Below, in pieces: positions 36,032-43,684 of a DNA stretch of 64,000 nt. The notes under the pieces were generated by a model. That model made no database searches and was not told the origin of the DNA. It worked only from the letters and a program-made list of their open reading frames with translations. Where the stretch lies: the NCBI GenBank assembly GCA_942491535.1, contig CALOBV010000024.1, forward strand, positions 372,001 to 436,000. The letters are read 5' to 3'. This DNA is from JAUVKT01 sp942491535 (lineage in GTDB: Bacteria > Bacteroidota > Bacteroidia > Bacteroidales > VadinHA17). The position numbers and the translations under genes were made by a program. Numbering within the stretch: position 1 is the first letter of the stretch; each line of letters starts with the position of its first letter.

Positions 36032-36061
36032 AAATGAGGAATAAAACGTTCCTCATTTTTA
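36032..36061 (+). terminator. Intrinsic terminator after the second TonB gene
   Basis: ATGAGGAA (36034-36041) pairs with TTCCTCAT (36049-36056) over a 7-nt loop, followed by T5. Confidence 0.85.
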
Positions 36062-36420
36062 TGTTCCAATATATTCGCTTGCAACAACCGTGATCAAAGG
36101 CTATTGAACATGCTACGTGTCAGGCCCAATAGTAAAGACAAGCTGTACTAATTGTAGAATAAGCTTTCAGAAAAAGTTTCGCTCAGGATTTCACCTGGAG
36201 ACAGATCAACAGCCGTACTGCTGATGTGACTGCCCCCTACATCGACGTTTATCGGTTATGTATCTCTGCTAGAAAATAAAGAGACATTTTATTTGATCTT
36301 TTATGTTTTTAAAATATATTCTGATTGTATAAGTCATCAAATAAACTGATTACCTTGACCGATGTATTGACAATACACGCCTTTGATACTATTTTACACT
36401 ACCATAAACGGATTTATATT
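36062..36420. other. Gap of 360 bp before the M14 peptidase gene
   Basis: No gene, repeat or clear promoter box seen. The last 100 bp are AT-rich. The open frame upstream of the chosen M14 start (36325-36420) has no signal peptide and is taken as untranslated. Confidence 0.5.
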
Positions 36421-39156
36421 ATGAAAAACAGACTAATCCTTTCAGGTGTCATTATCCTGTCAATGATTACAATGTCACTATCTGCTCAGCAGGTACCCAC
36501 CCCGAAGGAGCATTTCGGGTTCAATATCGGTGATGACTATTGCCTGGCGACCTACACTCAGACCGAGGCCTATTTTAAAAAGCTTGATGCGGCTTCTGAC
36601 CGTGTAAAGATTTTCGATATCGGTCCGACCGAGGAGGGCCGCCGTCAGTATATGCTGGTGATCTCATCATCTGCAAATATCAGTAATCTCGACCGCTACA
36701 AGAATATTTCCCAGTCTTTGGGCCGTGCACAAGGGATAACTGACCAGGAGGCCAGAGCCATGGCAGAAGAGGGCAAGGCTGTTGTGTGGATAGACGGAGG
36801 TCTTCATGCCACAGAGACTGTAGGTACCCATCAGTTAATAGAGACAGCCTACCAGTTGGCATCAAGGACCGACAAAGAAACCCTTGAAATTCTTGACAAT
36901 GTAGTAGTTCTGCTTACCCATGCAAACCCTGACGGTCAGGAACTGGTATCAACTTCGTATATGAGAGAAGAGGATCCCACAAAGCGCTCGACAAGAATTC
37001 CGAGATTATACGAGAAGTATGCAGGGCATGATAATAACAGAGATTTCTTCATGAACAACCTGAAGGAGAGCCAGAATATCAGCCAACAGCTCTATATTGA
37101 ATGGATTCCGCAGATTCTTTACAACCATCATCAATCAGGACCGGCAGGAACTGTCGTCGCCGGACCTCCGTTCCGCGATCCCTTTAATTATGTTTATGAC
37201 CCTCTGGTAATTATTGGTCTTGACGGAGTAGCCGCATCGATGGCCAACCGACTTATTGCAGAAAATAAGCCTGGTTACACCCAAAAGGGAGGATCGCGAT
37301 ACTCTACCTGGTATAATGGTGGATTGAGAACTACAGGATACTATCACAATATTATCGGGATTCTTACGGAAATTATCGGAAGTCCTACACCAAGTTCCAT
37401 TCGTTTGGTTCCTAGCCGCCTGGTACCCAGTAGTGCTAATCCATTCCCCATAGAGCCTCAGAGCTGGAACTTCCAGAAATCGATTGATTACTCACTTTCG
37501 CTAAATTATGCCGTTCTGGATTATGCCAGCAGAAACCGTTACCATATGCTATACAATATCTACAGGATGGGGATAAACTCTGTCGAGAGGGGTAGTAAAG
37601 ACTTCTGGACAAAATATCCCAGGGCTATTGAGGCACTTACAGAGGCTCAGGATAGAGAACGGGCATCAGCCGAAGCGGGTTCCTCAAACCCCTTTGAAGA
37701 GATATTCAAGGATCCTGAAAGAAGAGATCCCAGGTTATTCATAGTACCTTCTGATCAGGATGATTTTCCGACAGCCGTTCGTTTTATCAATGCACTGATA
37801 AGTTCAGGTTTACAGGTGCAAATTGCAACATCAGATTTCACAGCTGCAGGAAAAAATTATCCGGCAGGGTCTTATATTGTCAAAACGGCACAGTCATACA
37901 GACCTCACGTACTGGATATGTTTGAACCCCAGGATCATCCAAATGACTTTCAATATCCGGGAGGGCCTCCGATAGCTCCATATGATGCAGCAGGATGGAC
38001 ACCGGCATTCCAGATGGGAATTAGTTTTGACAGATTGCTTGACGATGTCACCGGTCCTTTCAAAACTATACCTTACGGTGAGCTGCAATCACCGCCTACT
38101 CCTGAGATGCCTGCTGCTGCGAAGACAGGATATACATTCAGTGCAAAGGTCAATAACTCTTTTAAAGTAGTCAACGATCTGCTCAGCGAAGGGATAAAAG
38201 TATTCAGATTACCCGAGGGGGACATAAATAACCCGCTATCAAATCCCGGAGACTTCTATGTACAGTCTACAGCAAAGGCGCGCACCGTACTATTCAGATC
38301 GGCTGCTGATAACGGAGTGAAGGTAGACGTAATGACTGCTTCACCCGCTACTACAGAAAGGTTACAGCCTGCCAGAATTGCTTTATGGGACAGGTACGGA
38401 GGATCAATGCAATCAGGCTGGACCAGATTTGTTCTGGAACAGTTCAATTTCCCTTTCACTCTTATCTATCCACAAAGAATTGATGCCGGAAACCTGCATA
38501 AAGATTTTGATATTATCATCTTTGTATCAGGAGCTATCCCTTCTCTGCCAAGTGAAGAATCAGGATCGCAGGAACCGCGCAGAGGAGGAAGAGAAGACCA
38601 GAATATTAATAGTATTCCGGCTGAATATCACCACACGGTTGGAAGGATATCTGCTGAAGAATCTATTCCACAATTAAAGAAATTCCTCGAAGAAGGAGGC
38701 GTTGTAATTACGATGGAATCCAGCACTAACTTAGCTTATCACCTGGGCCTACCAATAGAAAATGCCATGGTAAAAACAGACGAAAACGGCAGTGAAAGAG
38801 GTCTTTCCAGAACCGAGTATTATGTGCCGGGAAGCGTTCTGCAGGCTAACATAAATACTGATGAAAAGGCGGCATGGGGCATGCCTTCTGATGCTGACTT
38901 CTATTTTAGTAACAGTAACGTATTCAGGCTTGGAGAAAACGCTGAACAGATGGGAGTAAAGAGATTGGCATGGTTCTCAACTGACGAACCGCTTAGAAGC
39001 GGGTGGGCACTTGGCCAGGAATATCTTGAGGACGGCATCTTAGCGGTTGAAGCTCCGGTGGGACAGGGAAAACTATATCTCTTCGGACCAAATATTACGT
39101 TCCGTAGTCAACCCCACGGCTTATTCAAATTACTATTCAATCAACTCTATAAATAA
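36421..39156 (+). CDS. M14-family zinc carboxypeptidase, exported
   Basis: 911 residues from the ATG at 36421, which gives a good signal peptide (MKNRLILSGVIILSMITMSL, cut near SAQQ). An in-frame start 32 codons earlier would hide it. The M14 domain covers about 40-430: zinc ligands HATE (His129, Glu132) in GGLHATETVG, LTHANPDGQE, and the general base in GILTEIIGSP. The last 350 residues form a second alpha/beta part, amidotransferase-like in look, of unknown role. It should act in the periplasm or outside on peptides. Closed by a terminator at 39181. Confidence 0.9.
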   Translation: MKNRLILSGVIILSMITMSLSAQQVPTPKEHFGFNIGDDYCLATYTQTEAYFKKLDAASDRVKIFDIGPTEEGRRQYMLVISSSANISNLDRYKNISQSLGRAQGITDQEARAMAEEGKAVVWIDGGLHATETVGTHQLIETAYQLASRTDKETLEILDNVVVLLTHANPDGQELVSTSYMREEDPTKRSTRIPRLYEKYAGHDNNRDFFMNNLKESQNISQQLYIEWIPQILYNHHQSGPAGTVVAGPPFRDPFNYVYDPLVIIGLDGVAASMANRLIAENKPGYTQKGGSRYSTWYNGGLRTTGYYHNIIGILTEIIGSPTPSSIRLVPSRLVPSSANPFPIEPQSWNFQKSIDYSLSLNYAVLDYASRNRYHMLYNIYRMGINSVERGSKDFWTKYPRAIEALTEAQDRERASAEAGSSNPFEEIFKDPERRDPRLFIVPSDQDDFPTAVRFINALISSGLQVQIATSDFTAAGKNYPAGSYIVKTAQSYRPHVLDMFEPQDHPNDFQYPGGPPIAPYDAAGWTPAFQMGISFDRLLDDVTGPFKTIPYGELQSPPTPEMPAAAKTGYTFSAKVNNSFKVVNDLLSEGIKVFRLPEGDINNPLSNPGDFYVQSTAKARTVLFRSAADNGVKVDVMTASPATTERLQPARIALWDRYGGSMQSGWTRFVLEQFNFPFTLIYPQRIDAGNLHKDFDIIIFVSGAIPSLPSEESGSQEPRRGGREDQNINSIPAEYHHTVGRISAEESIPQLKKFLEEGGVVITMESSTNLAYHLGLPIENAMVKTDENGSERGLSRTEYYVPGSVLQANINTDEKAAWGMPSDADFYFSNSNVFRLGENAEQMGVKRLAWFSTDEPLRSGWALGQEYLEDGILAVEAPVGQGKLYLFGPNITFRSQPHGLFKLLFNQLYK

Positions 39157-39180
39157 AAATAATATACCAATCGCATATTT

Positions 39181-39217
39181 AAGGCTCTTTCCCCATAAGG
39201 GGAGGAGCCTTTTTTCT
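39181..39217 (+). terminator. Intrinsic terminator after the M14 gene
   Basis: AAGGCTC and GAGCCTT enclose an inner CCCC-ATAA-GGGG hairpin, followed by a T-run (39181-39217). Confidence 0.88.
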
Positions 39218-39278
39218 TTTATGATCTTATTATATCCCTTTGTTTACCTTGCATATTCTAATCTTAGAATAACTCTAT

Positions 39279-39530
39279 ATGGAACATATAATAGGCCTTG
39301 GAGAATGGGCAATTTTAGGTACAGGGTGGCTCCAAAGAAGAAGGATCATGTTTGCTGGTGAATCAAGCCCTGGTATATACTCTATTGTCTTGGAATGGTC
39401 AAAAAGCCATAACTCAGCTGCATACAATTTATATTTTCATAAGAACCAAAATGAGTTTCCTGTCTTTAATGGTCGATTAACTATTCTTGATGTTTCAGGT
39501 CAGGAACTGCGATTCAGATTCAAGAACTAG
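39279..39530 (+). pseudogene. Short open frame, probable gene remnant (83 codons)
   Basis: The C-terminal part (EWSKSHNSAAYNLYFHKNQN, then LTILDVSGQELRFRFKN) has a second, decayed copy at 35002-35160, so this sequence was once duplicated. The first 35 residues have no counterpart in the other copy and may not be real coding. It lies in the accessory stretch after the M14 terminator, and I do not recognise a family. It could also be a short intact gene. Confidence 0.45.
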
Positions 39531-39710
39531 TTATTCACTATTATAATAAATAGCATCAATCAAATTCATCATGGGGAGACAGGAAGTTGAATTCTTCTCT
39601 CGTTTCAATGATTCATAGAGTGATGACATGAATCACATACTGAGATTAAGACCAGGTTTGAACTTAATCAGATACAAAGACACTTAGGTTTCATACCACA
39701 GCAAGAGATC

Positions 39711-40025
39711 ATGATATGTGGTTTAGCAGAACCTATGTTTAGGGCTGCAGAAGCTATAATGAAATACTTCAATGGGTATTATCAGATGGCTCATGATGAT
39801 GATATATCAAAAGCAAAGGGTAAGCATTATGTAATTAAGAAACGTAACAGGTTTGGATTACCTGTGTACAACTATCACTTATGTGATTGGGAGTATATTG
39901 CTAATTACTTCAATGTTCTGGATAGTGATCAGGTAAGGAATATATATGATATTGATAGGTTTAAGAATAATGAGTTTGAGAGATTATGGAAGGTTAAGTC
40001 TAACTATGATGTTGGGGTTAATTGA
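39711..40025 (+). CDS. Hypothetical protein, possibly 5'-damaged
   Basis: 104 residues from the ATG at 39711. The frame is open for 28 more codons upstream (reads TEIKTRFELNQIQRHLGFIP) without an ATG, and a separate frame at 39571 begins MGRQEVEFFSRFNDS before a stop. Together this looks like one gene broken by a frameshift and a stop. It is rich in Tyr, Asn, Asp and Lys with AT-rich codons unlike the neighbours, as often seen in phage or plasmid genes. Family not recognised. Confidence 0.45.
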   Translation: MICGLAEPMFRAAEAIMKYFNGYYQMAHDDDISKAKGKHYVIKKRNRFGLPVYNYHLCDWEYIANYFNVLDSDQVRNIYDIDRFKNNEFERLWKVKSNYDVGVN

Positions 40026-40106
40026 TATTTATTTGACTTTATTTTATAATGTACATATCTTGAAATGTAATATATTGAATATCAATCCAATCTAATTTAA
40101 AACTTA

Positions 40107-40577
40107 ATGAAACAGCTTAAAAACTTAACATACGGAATTAATATTATCCTAGCAGCAATGATTGCTGGTATTATGACGTATTATTGCTTTTATCTTGGTG
40201 GGTATTTTAATTTTCTTTTGGAAAATGATCTTAGTGAAGGATTATCTGTATACCATGCCCAATACCTGGACTCTTATGAAGGAGTTATAATCATCTTGCT
40301 GCTAGTCTTACAGTTAATATTTGCCCTATTTGCCTTGGTCCTTAACTTTAAGAAGAAGCTTTTACCCGGACTGATTATTGCTCTCTTAGCACCAGTAGTA
40401 TTATTAATACTACATTATGGCACTGGGTTTTCATATGCCGAATCAACAATAACGGATGGTTCAGATTTAAGTGCTGAGAATATTGAATTCTTCCTTAAAG
40501 TGAATATACCCTATCACATAGTCTATTCGTTATTCTATGGCACGAGTGCTATATGGTTGTACTTCCAAAGGAAATAA
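40107..40577 (+). CDS. Four-helix membrane protein of unknown function
   Basis: 156 residues with four hydrophobic segments at about 10-30, 52-72, 80-100 and 130-150. No motif recognised. AT-rich. It stands alone with an 80-bp gap before it. Confidence 0.65.
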   Translation: MKQLKNLTYGINIILAAMIAGIMTYYCFYLGGYFNFLLENDLSEGLSVYHAQYLDSYEGVIIILLLVLQLIFALFALVLNFKKKLLPGLIIALLAPVVLLILHYGTGFSYAESTITDGSDLSAENIEFFLKVNIPYHIVYSLFYGTSAIWLYFQRK

Positions 40578-40653
40578 CTCTGGGTTTAGATCATATTGTA
40601 TTAACATAGATAAGCTTGATAACTCCTAAAATCAATCGAAGGGGTACGCATTA

Positions 40654-41013
40654 CTATGCTAGCTGGAACTCAGGTATCACTTTATCATTTTGTTCTACCC
40701 CTTCAGGTGTTTTTAGTACCCCCTTCGGTAGATTTCGATCCTCCCTTAACTTAGCAGTTAACTCATCGTAGTAAACTAGTGCTCTATCCTTATTATTATA
40801 GCACCTGGAACCCTCAAGACCAAAATCACAATTAGCTGCAACATGTTCCCTTATTCCATGATCATCATTGCGTATTTTAATCCTAGCAACTTCATAGTTA
40901 AGAATCTTGTCAGTATATGTCCCACCTATACCGTATAATGCTACTACTTCATTCCTCTTAATCAATGTATATTGTAAGCCATTAAGCTTAAAGCTTTCTT
41001 CTAATTGTTTCAT
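40654..41013 (-). CDS. Hypothetical cytosolic protein
   Basis: 119 residues, starting MKQLEESFKLNGLQYTLIKR. Soluble, mixed charge, no signal or membrane segment. The YGIGGTYTDKILNYEVARIK stretch looks like two beta strands. I do not recognise the family. It is in the AT-rich accessory stretch and could be mobile-element cargo. Confidence 0.6.
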   Translation of the reverse strand: MKQLEESFKLNGLQYTLIKRNEVVALYGIGGTYTDKILNYEVARIKIRNDDHGIREHVAANCDFGLEGSRCYNNKDRALVYYDELTAKLREDRNLPKGVLKTPEGVEQNDKVIPEFQLA

Positions 41014-41322
41014 AAAATGTTGTGGTGTTTAGTCCCCAAATTCCCAGGTTGGGATATTGGCTAATTGTTAGAAAGGTATATGATTTATACCTGTATCTGA
41101 TTGTATGATAGCTATAGAAGGTTACATATATAGCAGTAAAACAGGCATTTATTATAGCAGGGAAGTTGGGAATGGAGATTCATTAAAGTTTTTGCGAATT
41201 GCATTATCATATGTTGCTAAGCTGTAATTTTCAATTTCCAGCAAACCATTTTAAAGCCATTTGAATTTGGTATAATTGTTGTGTGACCGGTAATAAAACC
41301 AACAACATACAAATTGATAATC
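41014..41322. other. Non-coding gap of about 310 bp
   Basis: Between two divergent small genes. AT-rich; no repeat, RNA gene or clear promoter box identified. Confidence 0.45.
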
Positions 41323-41694
41323 ATGAAACTTAGATTTATATTTTGTGTTATAATAGGAACATTGTTATCGCTCCAATCCTGTGAGAAAGATATAAAAATA
41401 CCAGCTTGCGGATATGAGAATCCATTAAATGAGATTGCCTGGCTTAAAGATATGAAGGATAGTCTGGAGGCCGATGCAGGTGTGGGCAAAGCAGAGATTA
41501 AACTCTATTCGAAAGAGAATTCAGACTATTTCGTTGTTTTGAATAGCTCTCTTGGCCAGGATTTTCCATATTCAAAGATTTATAACTGTGATGGTGTAAT
41601 TGAATACATATGCGGGGGCAATCAACCACAACCAGATAGTTGTTCAATTTTCTTCAATGTTGCTACAATGATTGAAACTATATGGGAAAAATAA
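41323..41694 (+). CDS. Small lipoprotein of unknown function
   Basis: 123 residues from the third in-frame start at 41323, which gives a proper lipobox (IIGTLLSLQSCEKD, Cys20). Two Cys in the C-terminal part (CDGVIEYICGG) and a third in DSCSIFF may form disulfides outside the cytosol. Family not recognised. Orphan lipoproteins of this sort are common in accessory regions of Bacteroidota. Confidence 0.7.
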   Translation: MKLRFIFCVIIGTLLSLQSCEKDIKIPACGYENPLNEIAWLKDMKDSLEADAGVGKAEIKLYSKENSDYFVVLNSSLGQDFPYSKIYNCDGVIEYICGGNQPQPDSCSIFFNVATMIETIWEK

Positions 41695-41820
41695 CGCTTG
41701 GTAATAGGTGTTCGAATTGCACATTACAATCCTATATAGATATATATTGCAATTGACAAATTGCAATTGTTGTGATTATAGTAAAGCGCATGAATAGGTA
41801 TGACTAATACTAAGAGTCAA

Positions 41821-42204
41821 CTAATCCTTTACTACTTTCAATAGGATTAATACTTCTGGAATATAACCAGGCATAGGCTGTAATGTAGGATAAGGTTCGA
41901 CATTGAGAATCTCAATTGAATACTCTTTGATGAAGAATGGATTATTATCGCGATTGTTTAGATTTAATATCTCCTCTTTAGATCCAAAGTCAAAGTACAA
42001 ATCAACATCTCCAGGCCAAATGCATACTACATCAATGGGACATCTATAATCATTGATACTATCGACTTCGAATGAAAGATTCCAACTGATCTTATATGTT
42101 TCTCCTAGCTTCACTTCAATCTCTTCACCCAGTTCAATCTTTTCGCATGAAGTAGCAAGAATGGTTGCTAATAGGATCGCAATCAATGTAATATTCTTGA
42201 CCAT
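41821..42204 (-). CDS. Small lipoprotein with RCP..V.CIW motif
   Basis: 127 residues with a lipobox (LLATILATSCEKIE, Cys20). The core YRCPIDVVCIWPGDVDLYF matches a motif I know from Bacteroidota lipoproteins (RCP..V.C.W.G), where the two Cys probably pair. The rest is beta-rich. The function of the family is unknown. It is convergent with the lipoprotein gene at 41323. Confidence 0.75.
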   Translation of the reverse strand: MVKNITLIAILLATILATSCEKIELGEEIEVKLGETYKISWNLSFEVDSINDYRCPIDVVCIWPGDVDLYFDFGSKEEILNLNNRDNNPFFIKEYSIEILNVEPYPTLQPMPGYIPEVLILLKVVKD

Positions 42205-42537
42205 AACTTACAGTTTATTAATCAGATTGATTATGAAGAATTTGCACAACAACTATGCCAATCAATACCTCAAACTGTGTATTATATATTCTATTCCCAC
42301 TTGACGATTAGGGGTCAGGGTTGTTCGCCTGCGACAGCCAATTTTATTCGCCAACTGTGAACTGTGCTAAAAACTGACCCCGTTCCCATTCTATGAGCCT
42401 GAAAAGATCGAGTTTGATAGTAAAAAGTGTCGAACCAATTACTCAGGCTGTGCCTTCGTGAGCTCGTCGGCTATTGCCTCCTCGGTTCCTATAACAAAGT
42501 TCTTGAGTGGATAATTCAGGATACCAGTGAATTAACA
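42205..42537. other. Non-coding stretch with inverted repeat
   Basis: No gene supported. It contains the GGGGTCAG/CTGACCCC inverted repeat and a GC-rich segment (about 42440-42500) unlike its AT-rich surroundings. An open frame at 42427 runs through it without recognisable features. Confidence 0.45.
42311..42381. repeat. Inverted repeat GGGGTCAG ... CTGACCCC
   Basis: Perfect 8-bp arms at 42311-42318 and 42374-42381 around 55 bp. Ends of this kind occur around REP-type palindromes and the transposases that mobilise them; no transposase gene is present, so it may be a stranded remnant. Confidence 0.5.
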
Positions 42538-42885
42538 TTATTTATCCAGGTTTTTAATCATAGCAAAGATAATTTTCGAGAGCTCTTCTGCCTGTTGGTA
42601 GAATTCATTATATTTTGTGATTACAAGAGTATTTTCATCTTTAAGGACATCTAAAATTGCCACACATTCAAAAATGGAGCTTCTTGCTATTATGAAGAAA
42701 TTTCTTCTATCTGGTTTGCTGAATCTTCCTGAGCCTTCGGCTAAATTAAGAACAATGCTGAATGATGCTCTTCTTAGTTGATCATTGGTAGTAGGATCAA
42801 GCTTGGCTTCCTTTAGAAACAGACGAATGTCTGCATTAAAGCCTTTAGCCTTTTTATAAACTACAAGTTTTTCGAAATCAAACAT
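42538..42885 (-). CDS. Four-helix-bundle protein (S23 / rRNA intervening-sequence type)
   Basis: 115 residues. FEKLVVYKKAKGFNADIRLF, QLRRASFSIVLNLAEGSGR and KPDRRNFFIIARSSIFECVA are the hallmark helices of the family first seen in 23S rRNA intervening sequences (TIGR02436). Relatives include Avd of diversity-generating retroelements, but no reverse transcriptase is near. It is likely a small RNA- or nucleic-acid-binding oligomer. On the minus strand it lies directly downstream of the decayed tRNA-Leu copy at 42949-43072, in the place where the other tRNA copies have a GIY-YIG gene. Confidence 0.88.
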   Translation of the reverse strand: MFDFEKLVVYKKAKGFNADIRLFLKEAKLDPTTNDQLRRASFSIVLNLAEGSGRFSKPDRRNFFIIARSSIFECVAILDVLKDENTLVITKYNEFYQQAEELSKIIFAMIKNLDK

Positions 42886-42960
42886 AAGCTCTTTTTATAA
42901 ATAAGGTAAACAGAGTGAGTGTCAGTGTGAGAGTGAGGTAAAAATCAGGACCGGAGCCGG

Positions 42961-42978
42961 TTCCGATAACTATCGGAA
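42961..42978. repeat. Palindrome TTCCGATA-AC-TATCGGAA
   Basis: Eight-bp arms around 2 nt, replacing 3 nt of the T loop in the tRNA-Leu pseudogene. Confidence 0.85.
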
Positions 42979-43009
42979 CGAACCGGCACTTCCGAAGAAA
43001 CTGGTGTTT

Positions 43010-43029
43010 GTACCGATAGCTATCGGTAC
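43010..43029. repeat. Perfect palindrome GTACCGATAG/CTATCGGTAC
   Basis: A perfect 20-bp palindrome with the shared core CCGATA-N2-TATCGG, set into the anticodon arm of the tRNA-Leu pseudogene. A degraded form is seen at 43461-43478 in the other copy. Confidence 0.88.
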
Positions 43030-43044
43030 CAGCGCGTCTACCAT

Positions 43045-43060
43045 CCCGATAATTATCGGG
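43045..43060. repeat. Perfect palindrome CCCGATAA/TTATCGGG
   Basis: A perfect 16-bp palindrome with the same core, set into the D-arm region of the pseudogene. A form with a 2-bp central deletion is at 43496-43510 in the other copy. Confidence 0.88.
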
Positions 43061-43072
43061 ACCGCCATCTTG

Positions 43073-43354
43073 TTAAAATTTCTGTTTCAGCTTCTTTATG
43101 ATATCTGGATATTTGACAAGATTGTTTATGTACACCCTGCTTTTCATTTTCTTAATATGTGCTTCTATCTTCCTGGCCTGCTGATATTCCAGGTCATCAA
43201 TTTCCAAAAAGATTTCCCAGTCGTCAGCCCGTGAGGTAAAGCCTGGACCAAATACCTTGTCCCTATGTTGACTAAGTCTTTCTTCCATATCCAGACAACT
43301 TCCAATATAGTAAGTGTCAATTGATTGTGAATATAATATATAGACTGTAGCCAC
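43073..43354 (-). CDS. GIY-YIG nuclease, small stand-alone type
   Basis: 93 residues. VYILYSQSIDTYYIGSCLDM holds the two catalytic strands (YIL...YIG) and is followed by EERLSQH, with the conserved Arg and a Glu in FLEIDDLEYQQARKIEAHIK. This is the single-domain UPF0213-like type. The GIY-YIG fold cuts DNA through one metal ion; what this one cuts is unknown. Its stop codon abuts the 5' end of the decayed tRNA at 43072, and its upstream side is another decayed tRNA copy, so gene and tRNA form a repeated unit. A ruined second copy lies at 43523-43671. Confidence 0.9.
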   Translation of the reverse strand: MATVYILYSQSIDTYYIGSCLDMEERLSQHRDKVFGPGFTSRADDWEIFLEIDDLEYQQARKIEAHIKKMKSRVYINNLVKYPDIIKKLKQKF

Positions 43355-43414
43355 TGAAAAGTTAAAAAAGAGTGAAAGTTCTCGCTCTCGCTCACACTCT
43401 CACTCTGATTTTTG

Positions 43415-43522
43415 TACCCGGAGCCGGGGTCGAACCGGCACTTCCGAAGAAACTGGTGTTGTACCGATCGCTATCGCTACCAGCGCGTCTACCATCCCGA
43501 TAATTTCGGGACCGCCATCTTG
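43415..43522 (-). pseudogene. Second decayed tRNA-Leu copy
   Basis: Very close to the copy at 42949-43072 and alignable with the true tRNA-Leu. The T arm is without a palindrome (reads GGGGTCGAACC on the plus strand), while the anticodon and D-arm insertions are present but damaged (CCGATCGCTATCGC; CCCGATAATTTCGGG). It lies between the two GIY-YIG copies. Confidence 0.78.
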
Positions 43523-43671
43523 TTAAATTTCTGTTTCAGCTTCTTTATCTGATATTTGACAAGATTGTTTTTACTTTCATTTTCTATCTCAGCCCGTGAG
43601 GTAAAGCCTGGACTTTTCCCTTTTGACTAGTCTTTCTTCCATATCCAGACAACTTCCATATAGTAAGTGTC
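43523..43671 (-). pseudogene. Ruined GIY-YIG gene
   Basis: Matches 43073-43330 in blocks (TGTTTCAGCTTCTTTAT, AGCCCGTGAGGTAAAGCCTG, CCATATCCAGACAACTTCC) but with a run of deletions that removes about 110 bp in all, including the N-terminal codons. Its 3' side abuts the decayed tRNA at 43522 and its 5' side abuts tRNA-Leu's 3' flank. Confidence 0.8.
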
Positions 43672-43684
43672 ACTCTGATTTTTG

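Larger units (their letters stand above)
42949..43072 (-). pseudogene. Decayed tRNA-Leu copy carrying three palindromes
   Basis: Aligns over its whole length with tRNA-Leu at 43685-43768: shared blocks include CTGGTGTTTG, ACCAGCGCGTCTACCA and CCGCCATCT. The acceptor end is lost and a palindrome interrupts the T, anticodon and D arms. It cannot fold as a tRNA. Confidence 0.8.
42911..43407. mobile_element. Candidate tRNA-linked GIY-YIG module with imperfect inverted ends
   Basis: A 497-bp unit holding a decayed tRNA-Leu and the intact GIY-YIG gene. Its ends are GAGTGA-rich sequences in opposite orientation: CAGAGTGAG at 42911-42919 and CTCACTCTG at 43399-43407, with looser similarity for about 20 bp more. 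A related, decayed unit follows at 43415-43671. No transposase is present; mobility is inferred. The ends are simple-sequence-like and may match by chance. Confidence 0.35.

Noticed and set aside
42427..42654. 75-codon open frame
   Set aside because: Antisense to the 3' end of the four-helix-bundle gene and runs through non-coding sequence.
42538..42885. Diversity-generating retroelement (the four-helix-bundle protein resembles Avd)
   Set aside because: No reverse transcriptase, template repeat or variable repeat is present within the window; the protein fits the S23/IVS family as well.
42911..43407. CRISPR-like repeat array from the GAGTGA-rich runs
   Set aside because: The repeats are short, irregular, and on opposite strands; there are no spacers and no cas genes.
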